From: an uncultured Flavobacteriaceae bacterium
Lineage (GTDB): Bacteria; Bacteroidota; Bacteroidia; Flavobacteriales; Flavobacteriaceae
Assembly (NCBI GenBank): GCA_947500435.1
Contig: CANMRV010000001.1
Location: 248,001-312,000, forward strand
Direction: 5' to 3'
DNA length: 64,000 nucleotides
In this document: positions 53,253 through 63,175 of the stretch, one piece after another
Numbering within the stretch: the stretch's first letter is position 1
How the letters are laid out: each line of letters starts with the position of its first letter
The notes under the pieces: generated by a model
Seen by the model: the letters and a program-made list of their open reading frames with translations, nothing else
The model's database searches: none
Told to the model about the DNA's origin: nothing
Made by a program: the position numbers and the translations under genes

Positions 53253-54245
53253 ATGAAAAGAAGAAATTTTATCCGAAATATTTTACCAGTACTTATGGTA
53301 TGCTCTCTTATAGGAATGTATGCCTGTAAAGAGGACAAGAAAAATAATGATGGGGAAAAGGAAGCTATCAGTTCGGCGGAGGAAATTAAAGAACCTTTTT
53401 TCAAGCTTTCACTGGCGCAATGGTCAATTAATAAAATGATTCGCAACGATAGTGTTGACCCGTATACTTTTGCTGAAAAAGCAAAGAGTTGGGGTTTTAC
53501 AGGATTAGAATACGTAAGTCAGCTGTACCCAGCGGATTTAGAGAATAATCAATACTCTGATGAAGCTATGGCTGCATTTGTTGAAAAATCCAATGCTGAA
53601 GCCAAGAAATATGGTATGCAGAATGTATTGATTATGATTGATCGCCAAGGCAATTTAGCTGTTAATGATGAGGCAGAACGAAACGAAGCCGTTGAAAACC
53701 ATAAGAAATGGGTTGATGCAGCTGCCGCCATGGGATGTCATGCAATACGTGTGAATTTGAATGGAAGTATGGTGCCTGAAGAGTGGAAGCCAAGTGCGGT
53801 TGACGGACTCACCAAACTCTGTACATATGCAAAAACAAAGAATATCAATGTGCTCGTAGAGAATCATGGAGGATTATCTTCAAATGGAGCCTTGCACGCT
53901 GAAGTTATGAAAGCGGTTAATCTGGATAACTGTGGCACTTTACCAGATTTCGGGAATTTCTGTATCACTAGAAATGAAGATTGGAGTTGTAAAGAAGAAT
54001 ATGATAAATACAAAGGGGTTGCGGAATTGATGCCGCATGCCAAAGCTGTAAGTGCAAAATCAAATGATTTTGATGAAGAAGGAAATGCCATTGGAATCGA
54101 TTATGTAAAGATGATGCAAATGGTAAAAGATGCTGGGTATACTGGTTTTATAGGTGTTGAATACGAAGGAAGCATCCTAGATGAAGAAGCAGGAATTAAA
54201 GCAACCAAAGATTTGATGTTAAAAGTAGCCAAAGAGCTTAATTAG
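53253..54245 (+). CDS. Lipoprotein sugar phosphate isomerase/epimerase-like TIM barrel
   Basis: A 330-residue xylose-isomerase-like TIM barrel with a combined twin-arginine/lipoprotein start (MKRRNFIRNILPV and lipobox MYAC, Cys near residue 25). Metal ligands are visible (NVLVENHGG with Glu, LPDFGNFC with Asp, PHAKAVSAKS and GVEYEGS near the end). It should epimerise or isomerise a keto sugar in the periplasm. It is divergent from the GMC unit and first in a run of four genes (DinB, permease, Gfo/Idh/MocA). Confidence 0.9.
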   Translation: MKRRNFIRNILPVLMVCSLIGMYACKEDKKNNDGEKEAISSAEEIKEPFFKLSLAQWSINKMIRNDSVDPYTFAEKAKSWGFTGLEYVSQLYPADLENNQYSDEAMAAFVEKSNAEAKKYGMQNVLIMIDRQGNLAVNDEAERNEAVENHKKWVDAAAAMGCHAIRVNLNGSMVPEEWKPSAVDGLTKLCTYAKTKNINVLVENHGGLSSNGALHAEVMKAVNLDNCGTLPDFGNFCITRNEDWSCKEEYDKYKGVAELMPHAKAVSAKSNDFDEEGNAIGIDYVKMMQMVKDAGYTGFIGVEYEGSILDEEAGIKATKDLMLKVAKELN

Positions 54246-54274
54246 TGCCCAACCAAATAAATATATTTTGATAC

Positions 54275-54718
54275 GTGAAAGTATTTTTCAACCAATTGTT
54301 CGATTATAATTTTTACTGTAATAAAAAGTTAATCGAGACCTGTTCCGCCTTAGACGATATACCTGAAAAGAGCATATGGCTTTTCAGTCATATTCTTAAT
54401 ACCCATCACAGATGGAATGCCAAGTTGATGGATAAGGAGGCGGAGTATGATGTATTTCAAATCCATGAAATTAAGGACTGGGGTGATATTCATTACGAAA
54501 ACCAAAGAAGTTCGTTCGAAATTACATCCAATGTCGATGATTTTGAAAAGCGAATTGATTACGAAAATTCTGAGGGCAGATTATTTACCAACACCGTTCA
54601 GGACATCTTATTTCATATCATCAATCACTCAACACATCATCGAGGTCAGATGGCTACTGATTTTAGACAAAACGGACTCGAACCACTTCAATTGGACTAC
54701 GTATTTTACAAACGATAA
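54275..54718 (+). CDS. DinB family protein
   Basis: A 147-residue four-helix DinB-type protein with the metal-binding histidines (LFSHILNTHHRW near residue 35 and INHSTHHRGQ near 125). Such proteins often act as thiol-dependent transferases. The start is GTG. Its place among the sugar genes is odd and may reflect only cotranscription. Confidence 0.88.
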   Translation: MKVFFNQLFDYNFYCNKKLIETCSALDDIPEKSIWLFSHILNTHHRWNAKLMDKEAEYDVFQIHEIKDWGDIHYENQRSSFEITSNVDDFEKRIDYENSEGRLFTNTVQDILFHIINHSTHHRGQMATDFRQNGLEPLQLDYVFYKR

Positions 54719-54730
54719 ACAGAAACAAAT

Positions 54731-55957
54731 ATGAATTCTAAAGTACGGGCACAGCTTTCTGTGATGATGTTCTTGGAATTCTTTATTTGGGGAAGTTGGT
54801 TTGTTACCATGGGAATTTACCTTCCAAATACCCTTGGTAGTAGTGGTTCCGAAATATCATTTGCGTATTCAACCCAATCTTGGGGGGCGATTTTAGCACC
54901 TTTTTTCATAGGCTTAATTGCGGATCGTTATTTCAATGCAGAACGTATTTTAGGTGTATTACATCTACTAGGGGCAGTACTTATGTATCTACTATATACC
55001 GCCTCGGATTTCGCAGTGTTTTACCCTTTTCTACTCGCATATATGATTATGTATATGTCTACTTTGGCTCTGGTAAATTCAGTCTCGTTCAATCAAATGA
55101 AAGACCCGGCAAAAGAGTTCTCATTTGTTCGGGTATTTGGTACAATAGGTTGGATAGCAGCAGGACTTCTAATTAGTTTTTTCGGATGGGACTCGCAAAC
55201 TGGAATGTCAGACGGAATTCTCAGAAACACTTTTCTAATGGCGGCTATATCATCTGCAATCCTAGGTGCTTTTAGCTTTACATTACCAAAAACACCACCC
55301 CGAGTTGATCGGACGAAGAAAGTAACCCTATCTGAAATTCTTGGCTTGGAAGCACTCGGACTTTTGAAAGATAGAAACTTCTTAATATTTTTTCTGGCTT
55401 CAGTGTTAATCTGCATTCCGTTAGCCTTTTATTTTCAACACGCCGGACAATTTTTAGGGGAAGTCGGGATGACCAACCCGGCAGGAAAAATGACCATTGG
55501 TCAAATCTCCGAGATTCTGTTTATGTTGTTGCTACCTTTCTTTTTCAAAAAGTTCGGATTTAAGAATACCATCTTGGTAGCGATGTTGGCTTGGGGTCTT
55601 CGTTATCTTTTGTTTGCTTATGGAAATGCGGGAGAACTTACCTTTCTATTATTGGGGGGAATAGCACTACACGGAATTTGCTATGACTTTTTCTTTGTTT
55701 CCGGACAGATTTATACTGATACAAAGGCAGGTTCTACCTATAAAAGTGCAGCTCAAGGATTAATTACATTGGCCACTTACGGCATAGGTATGTTAATAGG
55801 ATTTTGGATAGCCGGAAAAATAACGGATACCTACCTCGTTGCAGAAGGAAGTCATAACTGGGAAGCGATTTGGTTATACCCCGCAGGTTTTGCAGTTGTG
55901 GTATTACTTTTATTTGCTCTTTTGTTCAAAAATGAAAAAATCGCCTATGAAACTTAG
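54731..55957 (+). CDS. MFS permease, nucleoside:H+ symporter-like
   Basis: A 408-residue inner membrane transporter with 12 predicted helices. The opening LSVMMFLEFFIWGSWFVTMG and the motif GLIADRYFNAERILG are those of the nucleoside:H+ symporter group (NupG/XapB). In Bacteroidetes sugar clusters these carriers often import monosaccharides or keto sugars, and the surrounding genes fit that. It starts 12 bases after the DinB gene. Confidence 0.88.
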   Translation: MNSKVRAQLSVMMFLEFFIWGSWFVTMGIYLPNTLGSSGSEISFAYSTQSWGAILAPFFIGLIADRYFNAERILGVLHLLGAVLMYLLYTASDFAVFYPFLLAYMIMYMSTLALVNSVSFNQMKDPAKEFSFVRVFGTIGWIAAGLLISFFGWDSQTGMSDGILRNTFLMAAISSAILGAFSFTLPKTPPRVDRTKKVTLSEILGLEALGLLKDRNFLIFFLASVLICIPLAFYFQHAGQFLGEVGMTNPAGKMTIGQISEILFMLLLPFFFKKFGFKNTILVAMLAWGLRYLLFAYGNAGELTFLLLGGIALHGICYDFFFVSGQIYTDTKAGSTYKSAAQGLITLATYGIGMLIGFWIAGKITDTYLVAEGSHNWEAIWLYPAGFAVVVLLLFALLFKNEKIAYET

Positions 55958-56013
55958 ATATTTTATATATTCATAAGCTTTAAGGAAAATACATAACATT
56001 AATATTTAGTTCC

Positions 56014-57153
56014 ATGCCAAAGAAAATAAGATTAGGAGTATTAGGAGGCGGGGGAGATTCCCTCATCGGGGTTTTGCATCGCGTTGCAGGACATATCAAC
56101 GATAACTATGAAATCGTCGGAGGATGTTTCAATCCAGATTTTAAGGCTAACAAGGCTTTTGCAAAAGAAATAGATGTTCCCTTAAAACGAATTTATTCAG
56201 ATTTTGATACGCTCATAGAAGAGGAATTGAAACTTCCTGAAAATGAACGTATTCAGGTTTGCTCGGTCCTGACACCTAACTTTTTGCACTTTCCTATGGC
56301 AAAAAAACTATTGGATAATGGTTTCCATGTCATCTGTGAAAAGCCAATGACAACAACTTTGGCGGAAGCTAAAATCCTTCAAAAAGCACACAAAAAATCA
56401 GGAAAGGTTTTTGCCTTAACACATACCTATACAGGTTACCCAATGGTACGTCAAATGCGCGAGATGATTAAGAAGGGAGCCTTAGGAAAAATCCATAAAG
56501 TAGATGCAAAGTATTACCAAGGATGGATTAACGAGATTATTCATGACAAGAAAAAACGTTCCACAGTTTGGCGCTTAGATCCTAAAAAAGCAGGAATTAG
56601 CTCTTGTATGGGCGATATTGGCGTTCATGCATTCAATATGGTAGAATATACTACCGGACTCAAAGTAAAATCCTTGTTATGTGATTTCAATTACTTGTAT
56701 AAGGATAATAAGATGGATGTAGATGGAACTGTTTTAATCCGCATGGATGACCATGTAAAAGGTGTTATTCGTGGCAGCCAAGTAGCAACGGGAGATGAGA
56801 ACGGACTCGCAATCTCAATTTACGGGGCAAAGGCTTCTTTCCATTGGGAACAGGAGAATCCAAATTTCCTCTACATGAAGAGTGATACCCAGCCAATGCA
56901 AGTATACAAGCCGGGTCATGCCTACAATACGAAACTTTCTTTAGATGGCACTAAGCTTCCAGCAGGTCACCCAGAAGGTATCTTTGATTCCATGGCGAAT
57001 ATATATTTGGGAGCTGCAAAAGCTATCCGAGGAAAAAGATATAATGATGGCGAATTTCCAACTATGGAAGATGGAGTTCGCGGAATGAACTTTATCGAAG
57101 CAACAGTAGAATCCCATAAGAAAAAGAATATTTGGGTTAGAATGATGAAGTAA
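56014..57153 (+). CDS. Gfo/Idh/MocA family oxidoreductase (cytoplasmic)
   Basis: A 379-residue NAD(P)-dependent enzyme without signal peptide. The Rossmann motif is GVLGGGGDSLIG near residue 8, the catalytic EKPMTTTLAEA near residue 109, then a C-terminal alpha/beta domain with GDIGVHAFNM (the catalytic Asp and His). It follows the permease and should oxidise or reduce the imported sugar. A terminator follows. Confidence 0.93.
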   Translation: MPKKIRLGVLGGGGDSLIGVLHRVAGHINDNYEIVGGCFNPDFKANKAFAKEIDVPLKRIYSDFDTLIEEELKLPENERIQVCSVLTPNFLHFPMAKKLLDNGFHVICEKPMTTTLAEAKILQKAHKKSGKVFALTHTYTGYPMVRQMREMIKKGALGKIHKVDAKYYQGWINEIIHDKKKRSTVWRLDPKKAGISSCMGDIGVHAFNMVEYTTGLKVKSLLCDFNYLYKDNKMDVDGTVLIRMDDHVKGVIRGSQVATGDENGLAISIYGAKASFHWEQENPNFLYMKSDTQPMQVYKPGHAYNTKLSLDGTKLPAGHPEGIFDSMANIYLGAAKAIRGKRYNDGEFPTMEDGVRGMNFIEATVESHKKKNIWVRMMK

Positions 57154-57173
57154 TTTTGAATAAGACATTCAAT

Positions 57174-57200
57174 AAAAAAGCCGCTTTATAGCGGCTTTTT
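57174..57200. terminator. Bidirectional terminator
   Basis: AAAAAAGCCGC and GCGGCTTTTT form an 11-bp stem (loop TTTATA) with A- and T-runs on both sides, between the oxidoreductase gene and the convergent ASCH gene. Confidence 0.92.
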
Positions 57201-57217
57201 CTTAGTAAGACATTTTA

Positions 57218-57685
57218 TTATTTCCGTTCAAAAACCTTTTCAAATTCTTGGCAAACGATAATCATACTATCTCGTGGTACGCGTTCGAACTCCTCTAATT
57301 CACGTGTATAATAATCCCAATGTACTTTTTTCCAATGGGCTAATGATTTATCGCCTTCACCCTCTAGTCTAGCATATTCTTCATCAATACTAAAGAAAGG
57401 CTTAAGCGTAACTTTGGTTGTTTCAACAATGCATTGTGCTTTACCTTCCCAGTCAGTGACAATAATGAAGTCGCCAATTTTAGGTAATCTTTCATTTCTA
57501 TATTGAAGTCCTAGTAAGGAATCCGAAGTAGCTTTTTTAATACCTTTTTTTACGAGCTTGGCACATGTATTCGCATCTTCTTCATTATCGCAAAAATGAT
57601 AAACTTTCGGGGGTTCGTGGAAGACATCTTCAAGATGATTTTTTAGATAGTCTCCCCACATGTTATTGGCTGAAGCGTTGTCCAT
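57218..57685 (-). CDS. ASCH domain protein
   Basis: A 155-residue ASCH-domain protein, a PUA-like RNA/nucleotide-binding fold. Motifs: KGIKKATSDSL near residue 48, IGDFIIVTDWEGKAQCIVETT (about 70-90) and HWDYY near residue 123. The related E. coli YqfB hydrolyses N4-acetylcytidine; this longer version may differ. It is a single gene next to the GMC genes and probably unrelated to them. Confidence 0.88.
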   Translation of the reverse strand: MDNASANNMWGDYLKNHLEDVFHEPPKVYHFCDNEEDANTCAKLVKKGIKKATSDSLLGLQYRNERLPKIGDFIIVTDWEGKAQCIVETTKVTLKPFFSIDEEYARLEGEGDKSLAHWKKVHWDYYTRELEEFERVPRDSMIIVCQEFEKVFERK

Positions 57686-57758
57686 GAAATGTTAACGTAT
57701 GGCGGTTAGTTAATATTGTTAGTTTCTTCTAGGTTTAGTTTCTAAATATAAGAAGCTT

Positions 57759-59456
57759 TTAGGAGAACTTCCCTGTTTTAAATTGTTCTGCAGCATGGTT
57801 TGCAGCTCTGGCTGTAAATGCCATGTATGTCAATGATGGGTTTACACAGCTAGATGAGGTCATAAAAGCCCCATCGGTTACATATACATTGGGAACAGCA
57901 TGTACTTGGTTGTTCTTGTTCAGAATTGAGTTTTTCGGGCTGTGTCCCATTCTTGCACCTCCCATTTCATGAATGGCGCTTCCTGGCCCGTTTTGAGTGT
58001 CGTACCCATGGACATTTTTAAAGCCAGCTCGTTCAAATATGGCAATGGCCTCATTGACCATGTCTTTACGCATATTCATTTCGTTTTCCTTATAAGAAAC
58101 ATCAAAATCAAGCAAAGGCAATCCCCATTGGTCTTTTTTATCTTTGCTCAACCGCACCTTATTTCCATCATAAGGCAAAACTTCCCCGAAAGCGGTCATT
58201 CCTATTCGCCAGGTACCTGGTTTCAAGATAACATCCTTTAAATCTTTTCCATATGAAGTTTCCGCAATGGCCGCTGACCAATCACCCCTACTTGCCCCAC
58301 CTTGGTAGCCGAACCCTCTGACATAGTCTTTGCGTTTCGTTTTTTGGTCAAGGTTGACAAATCTGGGAATATAGTATCCGTTAGGTCTTCTTCCCTTATA
58401 ATACTTATTTAAATAGCCGGGTACATCTGCACTGGCTCCCGCTTGAAAATGATGGTCCATAATACCAGCGCCAAGTGCTCCCGAATCATTACCTAAACCA
58501 TTTGGGAACCGCTCGCTTTTGGACTTCAGTAATATACCTACGGATGCCATAGCAGATGCACATAGGAAAATTACTTTGGCCTTGAACTCAAGTTTTTCAT
58601 GGGTTTCAGTATCAATTACACGAACACCAACAGCTTTTTTGGTAGAGTCATCATAAATGATTTCATGGACAATTGAGTTAGGCCGAAGCGTCATATTTCC
58701 CGTTATTTCCGCGGCGGGTAGTGTAGAAGAATTACTGCTAAAGTATCCCCCGAAAGGGCAACCTCTACTACATCGATTCCGATATTGACAAAGTGTTCTG
58801 CCTTCTTGACCTTCTACTACTCCGGTCAAATTAGCACTACGACCTATGGTCAATAAACGACCATCATCAAATTCTTTTTCCATGGATTTTTGAAGATCCT
58901 TTTCTACGCAATTCAATTGCATGGGAGGTAAAAACTCTCCATCAGGAAGTTGCTTCAGGCCCAATTTCTCTCCGTTTACACCAATGTATTTTTCAACTTT
59001 ATCGTACCAAGGTGAAATGTCCTTATAACGGACAGGCCAATCAATACCATGACCATCTTTCTTATTAGCCTCAAAATCAATATCACTGAAACGGTATGAC
59101 TGCCTTCCCCAGGTAATCGAACGACCTCCGACATGGTAACCACGCATCCAGGCAAAAGGCTTGGTTTCTTGATAGGGGTGGTCTACCGCATCAACAAAAA
59201 AATGAGCATTCTCTTTACTAGGAGACCATTTTCTATTCTTGGTATGGAATTTCTTTTTTTCTTTTAAAGACAGTTGACCTCCAAGACGGAAGTCCCATTT
59301 GTCTTTGTTCATTGTAGGGTAATCTTCTATATGTTTTACCATTCGGCCTCTTTCCAAAACCAAGGTTTTTAATCCGTTTTCACAGAGTTCTTTGGCGGCC
59401 CAGCCACCGCTGATTCCAGTGCCAACTACAATGGCGTCATATAGAATATTTTCCAT
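57759..59456 (-). CDS. GMC family sugar dehydrogenase, paralog 2
   Basis: A 565-residue FAD enzyme with the same features as the copy at 51305: VVGTGISGGWAAKELCENG at the start, CQYRNRCSRGC cysteine motif, C-terminal GGARMGHSP and VYVTDGAFMTSSS. It is closest to the gene directly upstream (59465), with identical stretches such as HEKLEFKAKVIFLCASA. It starts 8 bases after that gene. No subunit 3 gene accompanies this pair, so they must share the one at 50658 or act without it. Confidence 0.94.
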   Translation of the reverse strand: MENILYDAIVVGTGISGGWAAKELCENGLKTLVLERGRMVKHIEDYPTMNKDKWDFRLGGQLSLKEKKKFHTKNRKWSPSKENAHFFVDAVDHPYQETKPFAWMRGYHVGGRSITWGRQSYRFSDIDFEANKKDGHGIDWPVRYKDISPWYDKVEKYIGVNGEKLGLKQLPDGEFLPPMQLNCVEKDLQKSMEKEFDDGRLLTIGRSANLTGVVEGQEGRTLCQYRNRCSRGCPFGGYFSSNSSTLPAAEITGNMTLRPNSIVHEIIYDDSTKKAVGVRVIDTETHEKLEFKAKVIFLCASAMASVGILLKSKSERFPNGLGNDSGALGAGIMDHHFQAGASADVPGYLNKYYKGRRPNGYYIPRFVNLDQKTKRKDYVRGFGYQGGASRGDWSAAIAETSYGKDLKDVILKPGTWRIGMTAFGEVLPYDGNKVRLSKDKKDQWGLPLLDFDVSYKENEMNMRKDMVNEAIAIFERAGFKNVHGYDTQNGPGSAIHEMGGARMGHSPKNSILNKNNQVHAVPNVYVTDGAFMTSSSCVNPSLTYMAFTARAANHAAEQFKTGKFS

Positions 59457-59464
59457 TTAAAAGA

Positions 59465-61168
59465 TTAAGAGAACTTACCTGCTTTAAATTCCTTGGCGGC
59501 GTGATTAGCCGCTCTTGCGGTAAAAGCCATATATGTCAAGGATGGATTTACACAATTTGATGACGTCATAAATGCACCATCGGTTACATAAACGTTGGGT
59601 ACTGTATGAATTTGATTGTGTTTATTGACAATAGAGGTTTTAGGGCTATGGCCCATTCTAGCTCCACCCATTTCATGAATTCCCAGACCGGGTCCAGAAG
59701 GCTCTTCATAAGGTTCCACATCTTTGAATCCGGCAGCTTTGAACATAGCGACAATTTCTTTTTTAATGTCTTTTCGCATATTGAGTTCGTTCTCCTTGAA
59801 CTCTACATCGAAGTCTAATTGCGGTAAACCCCATTTATCTTTTTCGGTGGCACTCAAAGTAACTCTGTTGTCATCATGAGGCAAGAACTCTCCGAAACCA
59901 GTTACACCGATTTCCCAATGACCGGGTTTGAGAATCTCATCTTTCAATTCTTTTCCGTAACCCATTTCAGCTACAGACGCCGACCAATCGTTTCGACTGG
60001 CAGTGCCTTGATAACCAAAACCGCGGATGTATCCTTCGCGTTTGGTCTTTGCATCTAGGTTTACAAATCGGGGAATATAAAAGCCGTTTGCTCGTCTTCC
60101 TTTGTAATATTTATTTAAATGTCCCTCTACTTTGGCCCTTGCACCAAGTTTATAATGGTGGTCCATAATGCCACGTCCTAAAGCATCTGAATCGTTACCC
60201 AATCCGTTCGGGAAACGTTCTGATTTCGATTGCATCAATATACCTACGGATGCCATTGCAGATGCGCAAAGGAATATTACTTTGGCTTTAAATTCCAATT
60301 TTTCATGGGTTTCGGTATCTATGACCCGAACACCAGTCGCTTTCATAGTTTTATCATCATAGATGACTTCATGCACAATGGAATTGGCCCGAAGCGTCAT
60401 ATTTCCGGTGCGTTCGGCAGCAGGAAGTGTGGACGAATTACTACTAAAATATCCCCCGAAAGGGCAACCTCGTGAACACCTATTTCTGTTCTGGCAAACC
60501 CCTCTGCCTTCAAAAGTGGCGTTTGGGTCGGTGATATGGGCTGTTCTGCCTATGGTAACTAATCGACCATCATCAAACTTTTCGGCAGTTGCCTTTTTGA
60601 ATTCTTCTTCGACACAATTCAAATCCATTGGGGGTTGAAACTTCCCATCGGGTAGCACATCCAAACCAAGTGCTTCCCCGCTGACACCTATATATTCTTC
60701 CACTTTGTCATACCAAGGCGAAATGTCTTTATAGCGAACTGGCCAATCGATACTTATACCTTCTCTTTTGTTAGCGGTAAAATCAATATCGCCCCAGCGG
60801 TAACTTTGGCGCCCCCAGGTCAAAGAACGACCTCCAACTTGATAACCGCGAATCCAATCAAAGCGTTTGGTCTCCACATAAGGATGGTCCAAATCATTTA
60901 CAAAGAAGTGCTTATTATCTTCTTTGGGTGCCCAATTTACCCTGTTCTGAACATGGTACTTTTTCTTGTCTTCTGTGGATAATTCTCCTTTTAGAGGATA
61001 ATCCCAAGGGTCATCATTCATGGTGGGGTAATCCTCAACGTGCTTCACCATTCGACCACGCTCAAGCACCAAGGTTTTTAGTCCGTTTTCACATAATTCC
61101 TTGGCAGCCCAGCCACCACTTATACCTGTTCCGACTACAATGGCATCGTATTGTTCTTCTTGATTCAT
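59465..61168 (-). CDS. GMC family sugar dehydrogenase, paralog 3
   Basis: A 567-residue FAD enzyme: VVGTGISGGWAAKELCENG (about 10-28), CQNRNRCSRGC, GLGIHEMGGARMGHSP and VYVTDGAFMTSSN. Together with paralog 2 it forms a tandem pair with 8 bases between them, while the isomerase and DUF1080 genes are divergently transcribed. Substrate differences between the three are likely (the middle portions diverge), but cannot be predicted from sequence. Confidence 0.94.
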   Translation of the reverse strand: MNQEEQYDAIVVGTGISGGWAAKELCENGLKTLVLERGRMVKHVEDYPTMNDDPWDYPLKGELSTEDKKKYHVQNRVNWAPKEDNKHFFVNDLDHPYVETKRFDWIRGYQVGGRSLTWGRQSYRWGDIDFTANKREGISIDWPVRYKDISPWYDKVEEYIGVSGEALGLDVLPDGKFQPPMDLNCVEEEFKKATAEKFDDGRLVTIGRTAHITDPNATFEGRGVCQNRNRCSRGCPFGGYFSSNSSTLPAAERTGNMTLRANSIVHEVIYDDKTMKATGVRVIDTETHEKLEFKAKVIFLCASAMASVGILMQSKSERFPNGLGNDSDALGRGIMDHHYKLGARAKVEGHLNKYYKGRRANGFYIPRFVNLDAKTKREGYIRGFGYQGTASRNDWSASVAEMGYGKELKDEILKPGHWEIGVTGFGEFLPHDDNRVTLSATEKDKWGLPQLDFDVEFKENELNMRKDIKKEIVAMFKAAGFKDVEPYEEPSGPGLGIHEMGGARMGHSPKTSIVNKHNQIHTVPNVYVTDGAFMTSSNCVNPSLTYMAFTARAANHAAKEFKAGKFS

Positions 61169-61212
61169 TATGGATTTCTTATGGTTTTCTGATGGTATTC
61201 CCTATATTTATA

Positions 61213-61252
61213 ACTTCACTCGGAAAGAAAAAGAAAGGGAACAACTTCACTC
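61213..61252. promoter_or_regulatory. Direct repeat in the divergent promoter region
   Basis: AACTTCACTC occurs twice, 30 bases apart, between the divergent GMC pair and the isomerase gene. It could be a regulator's binding site. Confidence 0.3.
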
Positions 61253-61319
61253 TAAATATAAGGTAAATTCCTATAAAATTAGAAATCGATGGTTTCCATA
61301 ACACTTAGCAAAATATAAA

Positions 61320-62372
61320 ATGAAAACAATCAAAGGACCGGCAGTATTTTTAGCACAATTCGTGGATAGCAAAGCTCCATTCAATACTTTGGATGGGATG
61401 TGTAAATGGGCTTCCGATTTAGGATATAAGGGAATTCAGATTCCTACATGGGAAAGCTTTCTAATCGATTTGGACAAGGCTGCTGAAAGCCAGACTTATT
61501 GTGATGAGTTAAAAGGAAAAGTCAATTCGTACGGACTTGAAATCACCGAACTTTCAACACACCTTCAAGGTCAGTTGGTAGCTGTGCACCCTGCCTATGA
61601 TTTGATGTTCGATAATTTTGCTCCTGATAGTGTAAAGAACAATCCAAAGGCAAGAACGGAATGGGCAGTGGATGTCGTTAAAAAAGCAGCTACGGCTAGC
61701 CGAAGATTAGGCATTACGGCTCATGCTACTTTTTCTGGGGCTTTGCTTTGGCATACCTGGCACCCCTGGCCGCAAAGACCTGCGGGATTAGTGGAAATGG
61801 GCTTCGAAGAATTGGCCAAACGTTGGATGCCGATTTTGAATCATTTCGATGAAGAGGGAGTTGATGTTTGTTATGAAATACATCCTGGGGAAGATTTGCA
61901 TGATGGAGATACCTTTGAACGCTTTTTAGAAGCTACAGGAAATCATAAACGTGTAAATATTCTTTACGACCCAAGTCATTTTGTGTTACAGCAATTAGAT
62001 TATATCGAATATATTGACCACTATCATGAGTTTATCAAATCTTTCCACGTAAAGGATTCTGAGTTTAATCCAACAGGAAAAAAAGGAGCTTTTGGAGGCT
62101 ATAATGATTGGGGAGACCGAGCAGGAAGATATCGTTCCTTAGGTGACGGACAAATCGATTTTAAAACCATCTTCTCAAAGTTGACACAATACGGATGCGA
62201 TGTATGGGCCGTTATGGAATGGGAGTGCTGTATTAAGAGTCCGGAGCAAGGAGCGCGCGAAGGGGCTATTTTCATTCAAGACCATATTATTGAAGCAACA
62301 GAGAAGACCTTTGACGATTTCGCTGGAGCAGATGTAGATAAAGACATACTAAGAAAAATATTAGGAACATAG
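61320..62372 (+). CDS. Sugar phosphate isomerase/epimerase (TIM barrel)
   Basis: A 350-residue xylose-isomerase-like TIM barrel without signal peptide, so cytoplasmic. Metal-binding residues are visible: VCYEIHPGEDLHDG (Glu), ILYDPSHFVLQ (Asp and His), FHVKDSEF (His) and VMEWECC (Glu). The N-terminus FLAQFVDSKAPFNTLD is usual for a large family near GMC and Gfo/Idh/MocA genes in Bacteroidetes. It should isomerise the keto sugar. It is first of a three-gene run. Confidence 0.92.
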   Translation: MKTIKGPAVFLAQFVDSKAPFNTLDGMCKWASDLGYKGIQIPTWESFLIDLDKAAESQTYCDELKGKVNSYGLEITELSTHLQGQLVAVHPAYDLMFDNFAPDSVKNNPKARTEWAVDVVKKAATASRRLGITAHATFSGALLWHTWHPWPQRPAGLVEMGFEELAKRWMPILNHFDEEGVDVCYEIHPGEDLHDGDTFERFLEATGNHKRVNILYDPSHFVLQQLDYIEYIDHYHEFIKSFHVKDSEFNPTGKKGAFGGYNDWGDRAGRYRSLGDGQIDFKTIFSKLTQYGCDVWAVMEWECCIKSPEQGAREGAIFIQDHIIEATEKTFDDFAGADVDKDILRKILGT

Positions 62373-62394
62373 TAATAACTAAAAACAACCACCA

Positions 62395-63147
62395 ATGAAA
62401 AAACTTCTATTTATTGCACTTTTGGCTGCTCTAGTCATCGGATGCAAAGAGAAAGTAAAAGAGGCTGAAGAAAGAGCTACTGATGCGATGGCAAAAACTG
62501 AAATGGAAGTTCCTCAAAATGAATGGAAGGTTCTTTTTGATGGTAAAACTTTTGAGGGTTGGCATGAATACAAAAAAGAAAATGTTTCAGAGCATTGGAA
62601 AATAGAAGACGGTGCAATGGTTTTCTATCCTCCAAAAGATCGTGTAAAGGGAGTCAGCTATAACTTGGTTTCGGAAAATGAGTACTCCGATTTTGTACTT
62701 TCAATAGAGTGGCGAATTGCTGAGGCTGGAAATAGCGGTATTTTCTGGGGAATCAAAGAACTAGAAGAACTCAAACAACCTTATGAAACAGGTCCAGAGA
62801 TTCAAGTGCTTGACAACGATAAGCACCCTGATGGTAAAAATGGAACGAGCCATCAAGCAGGAGCTTTATACGATATGGTTTCTCCTTCCGAAGATGTGAC
62901 CAAGCCAATTGGGGAGTGGAACCTTTGTGAGATTACCATAAATCATAAAACAAACATGGGAATCGTTGTGCTTAATGATGTGGAAGTTGTGAATTTTCCG
63001 GTGAACAATCCAGAATGGGGAGAAATGGTTTCAAAATCAAAATTCGCCGATTGGGAACATTTTGCTAAATACACCACTGGGAAAATTGGAGTACAAGATC
63101 ACGGTGATGGAGTTGCTTTTCGCAATATCAAAATAAAAGAACTTTAA
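62395..63147 (+). CDS. DUF1080 (3-keto-disaccharide hydrolase) lipoprotein, copy 1
   Basis: A 250-residue lipoprotein (lipobox VIGC, Cys at 17). The DUF1080/PF06439 jelly-roll domain spans about 40-250: EWKVLFDGKTFEGWHEYK, then WKIEDGAMVFYPP, EWRIAEAGNSGIFWGI and the C-terminal GVAFRNIKIKEL. A characterised family member splits 3-keto-trehalose; this supports a 3-keto glycoside route together with the GMC enzymes. It starts 22 bases after the isomerase gene. Confidence 0.92.
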   Translation: MKKLLFIALLAALVIGCKEKVKEAEERATDAMAKTEMEVPQNEWKVLFDGKTFEGWHEYKKENVSEHWKIEDGAMVFYPPKDRVKGVSYNLVSENEYSDFVLSIEWRIAEAGNSGIFWGIKELEELKQPYETGPEIQVLDNDKHPDGKNGTSHQAGALYDMVSPSEDVTKPIGEWNLCEITINHKTNMGIVVLNDVEVVNFPVNNPEWGEMVSKSKFADWEHFAKYTTGKIGVQDHGDGVAFRNIKIKEL

Positions 63148-63175
63148 GAATACGTAACCAAAAAAGTACATACCA

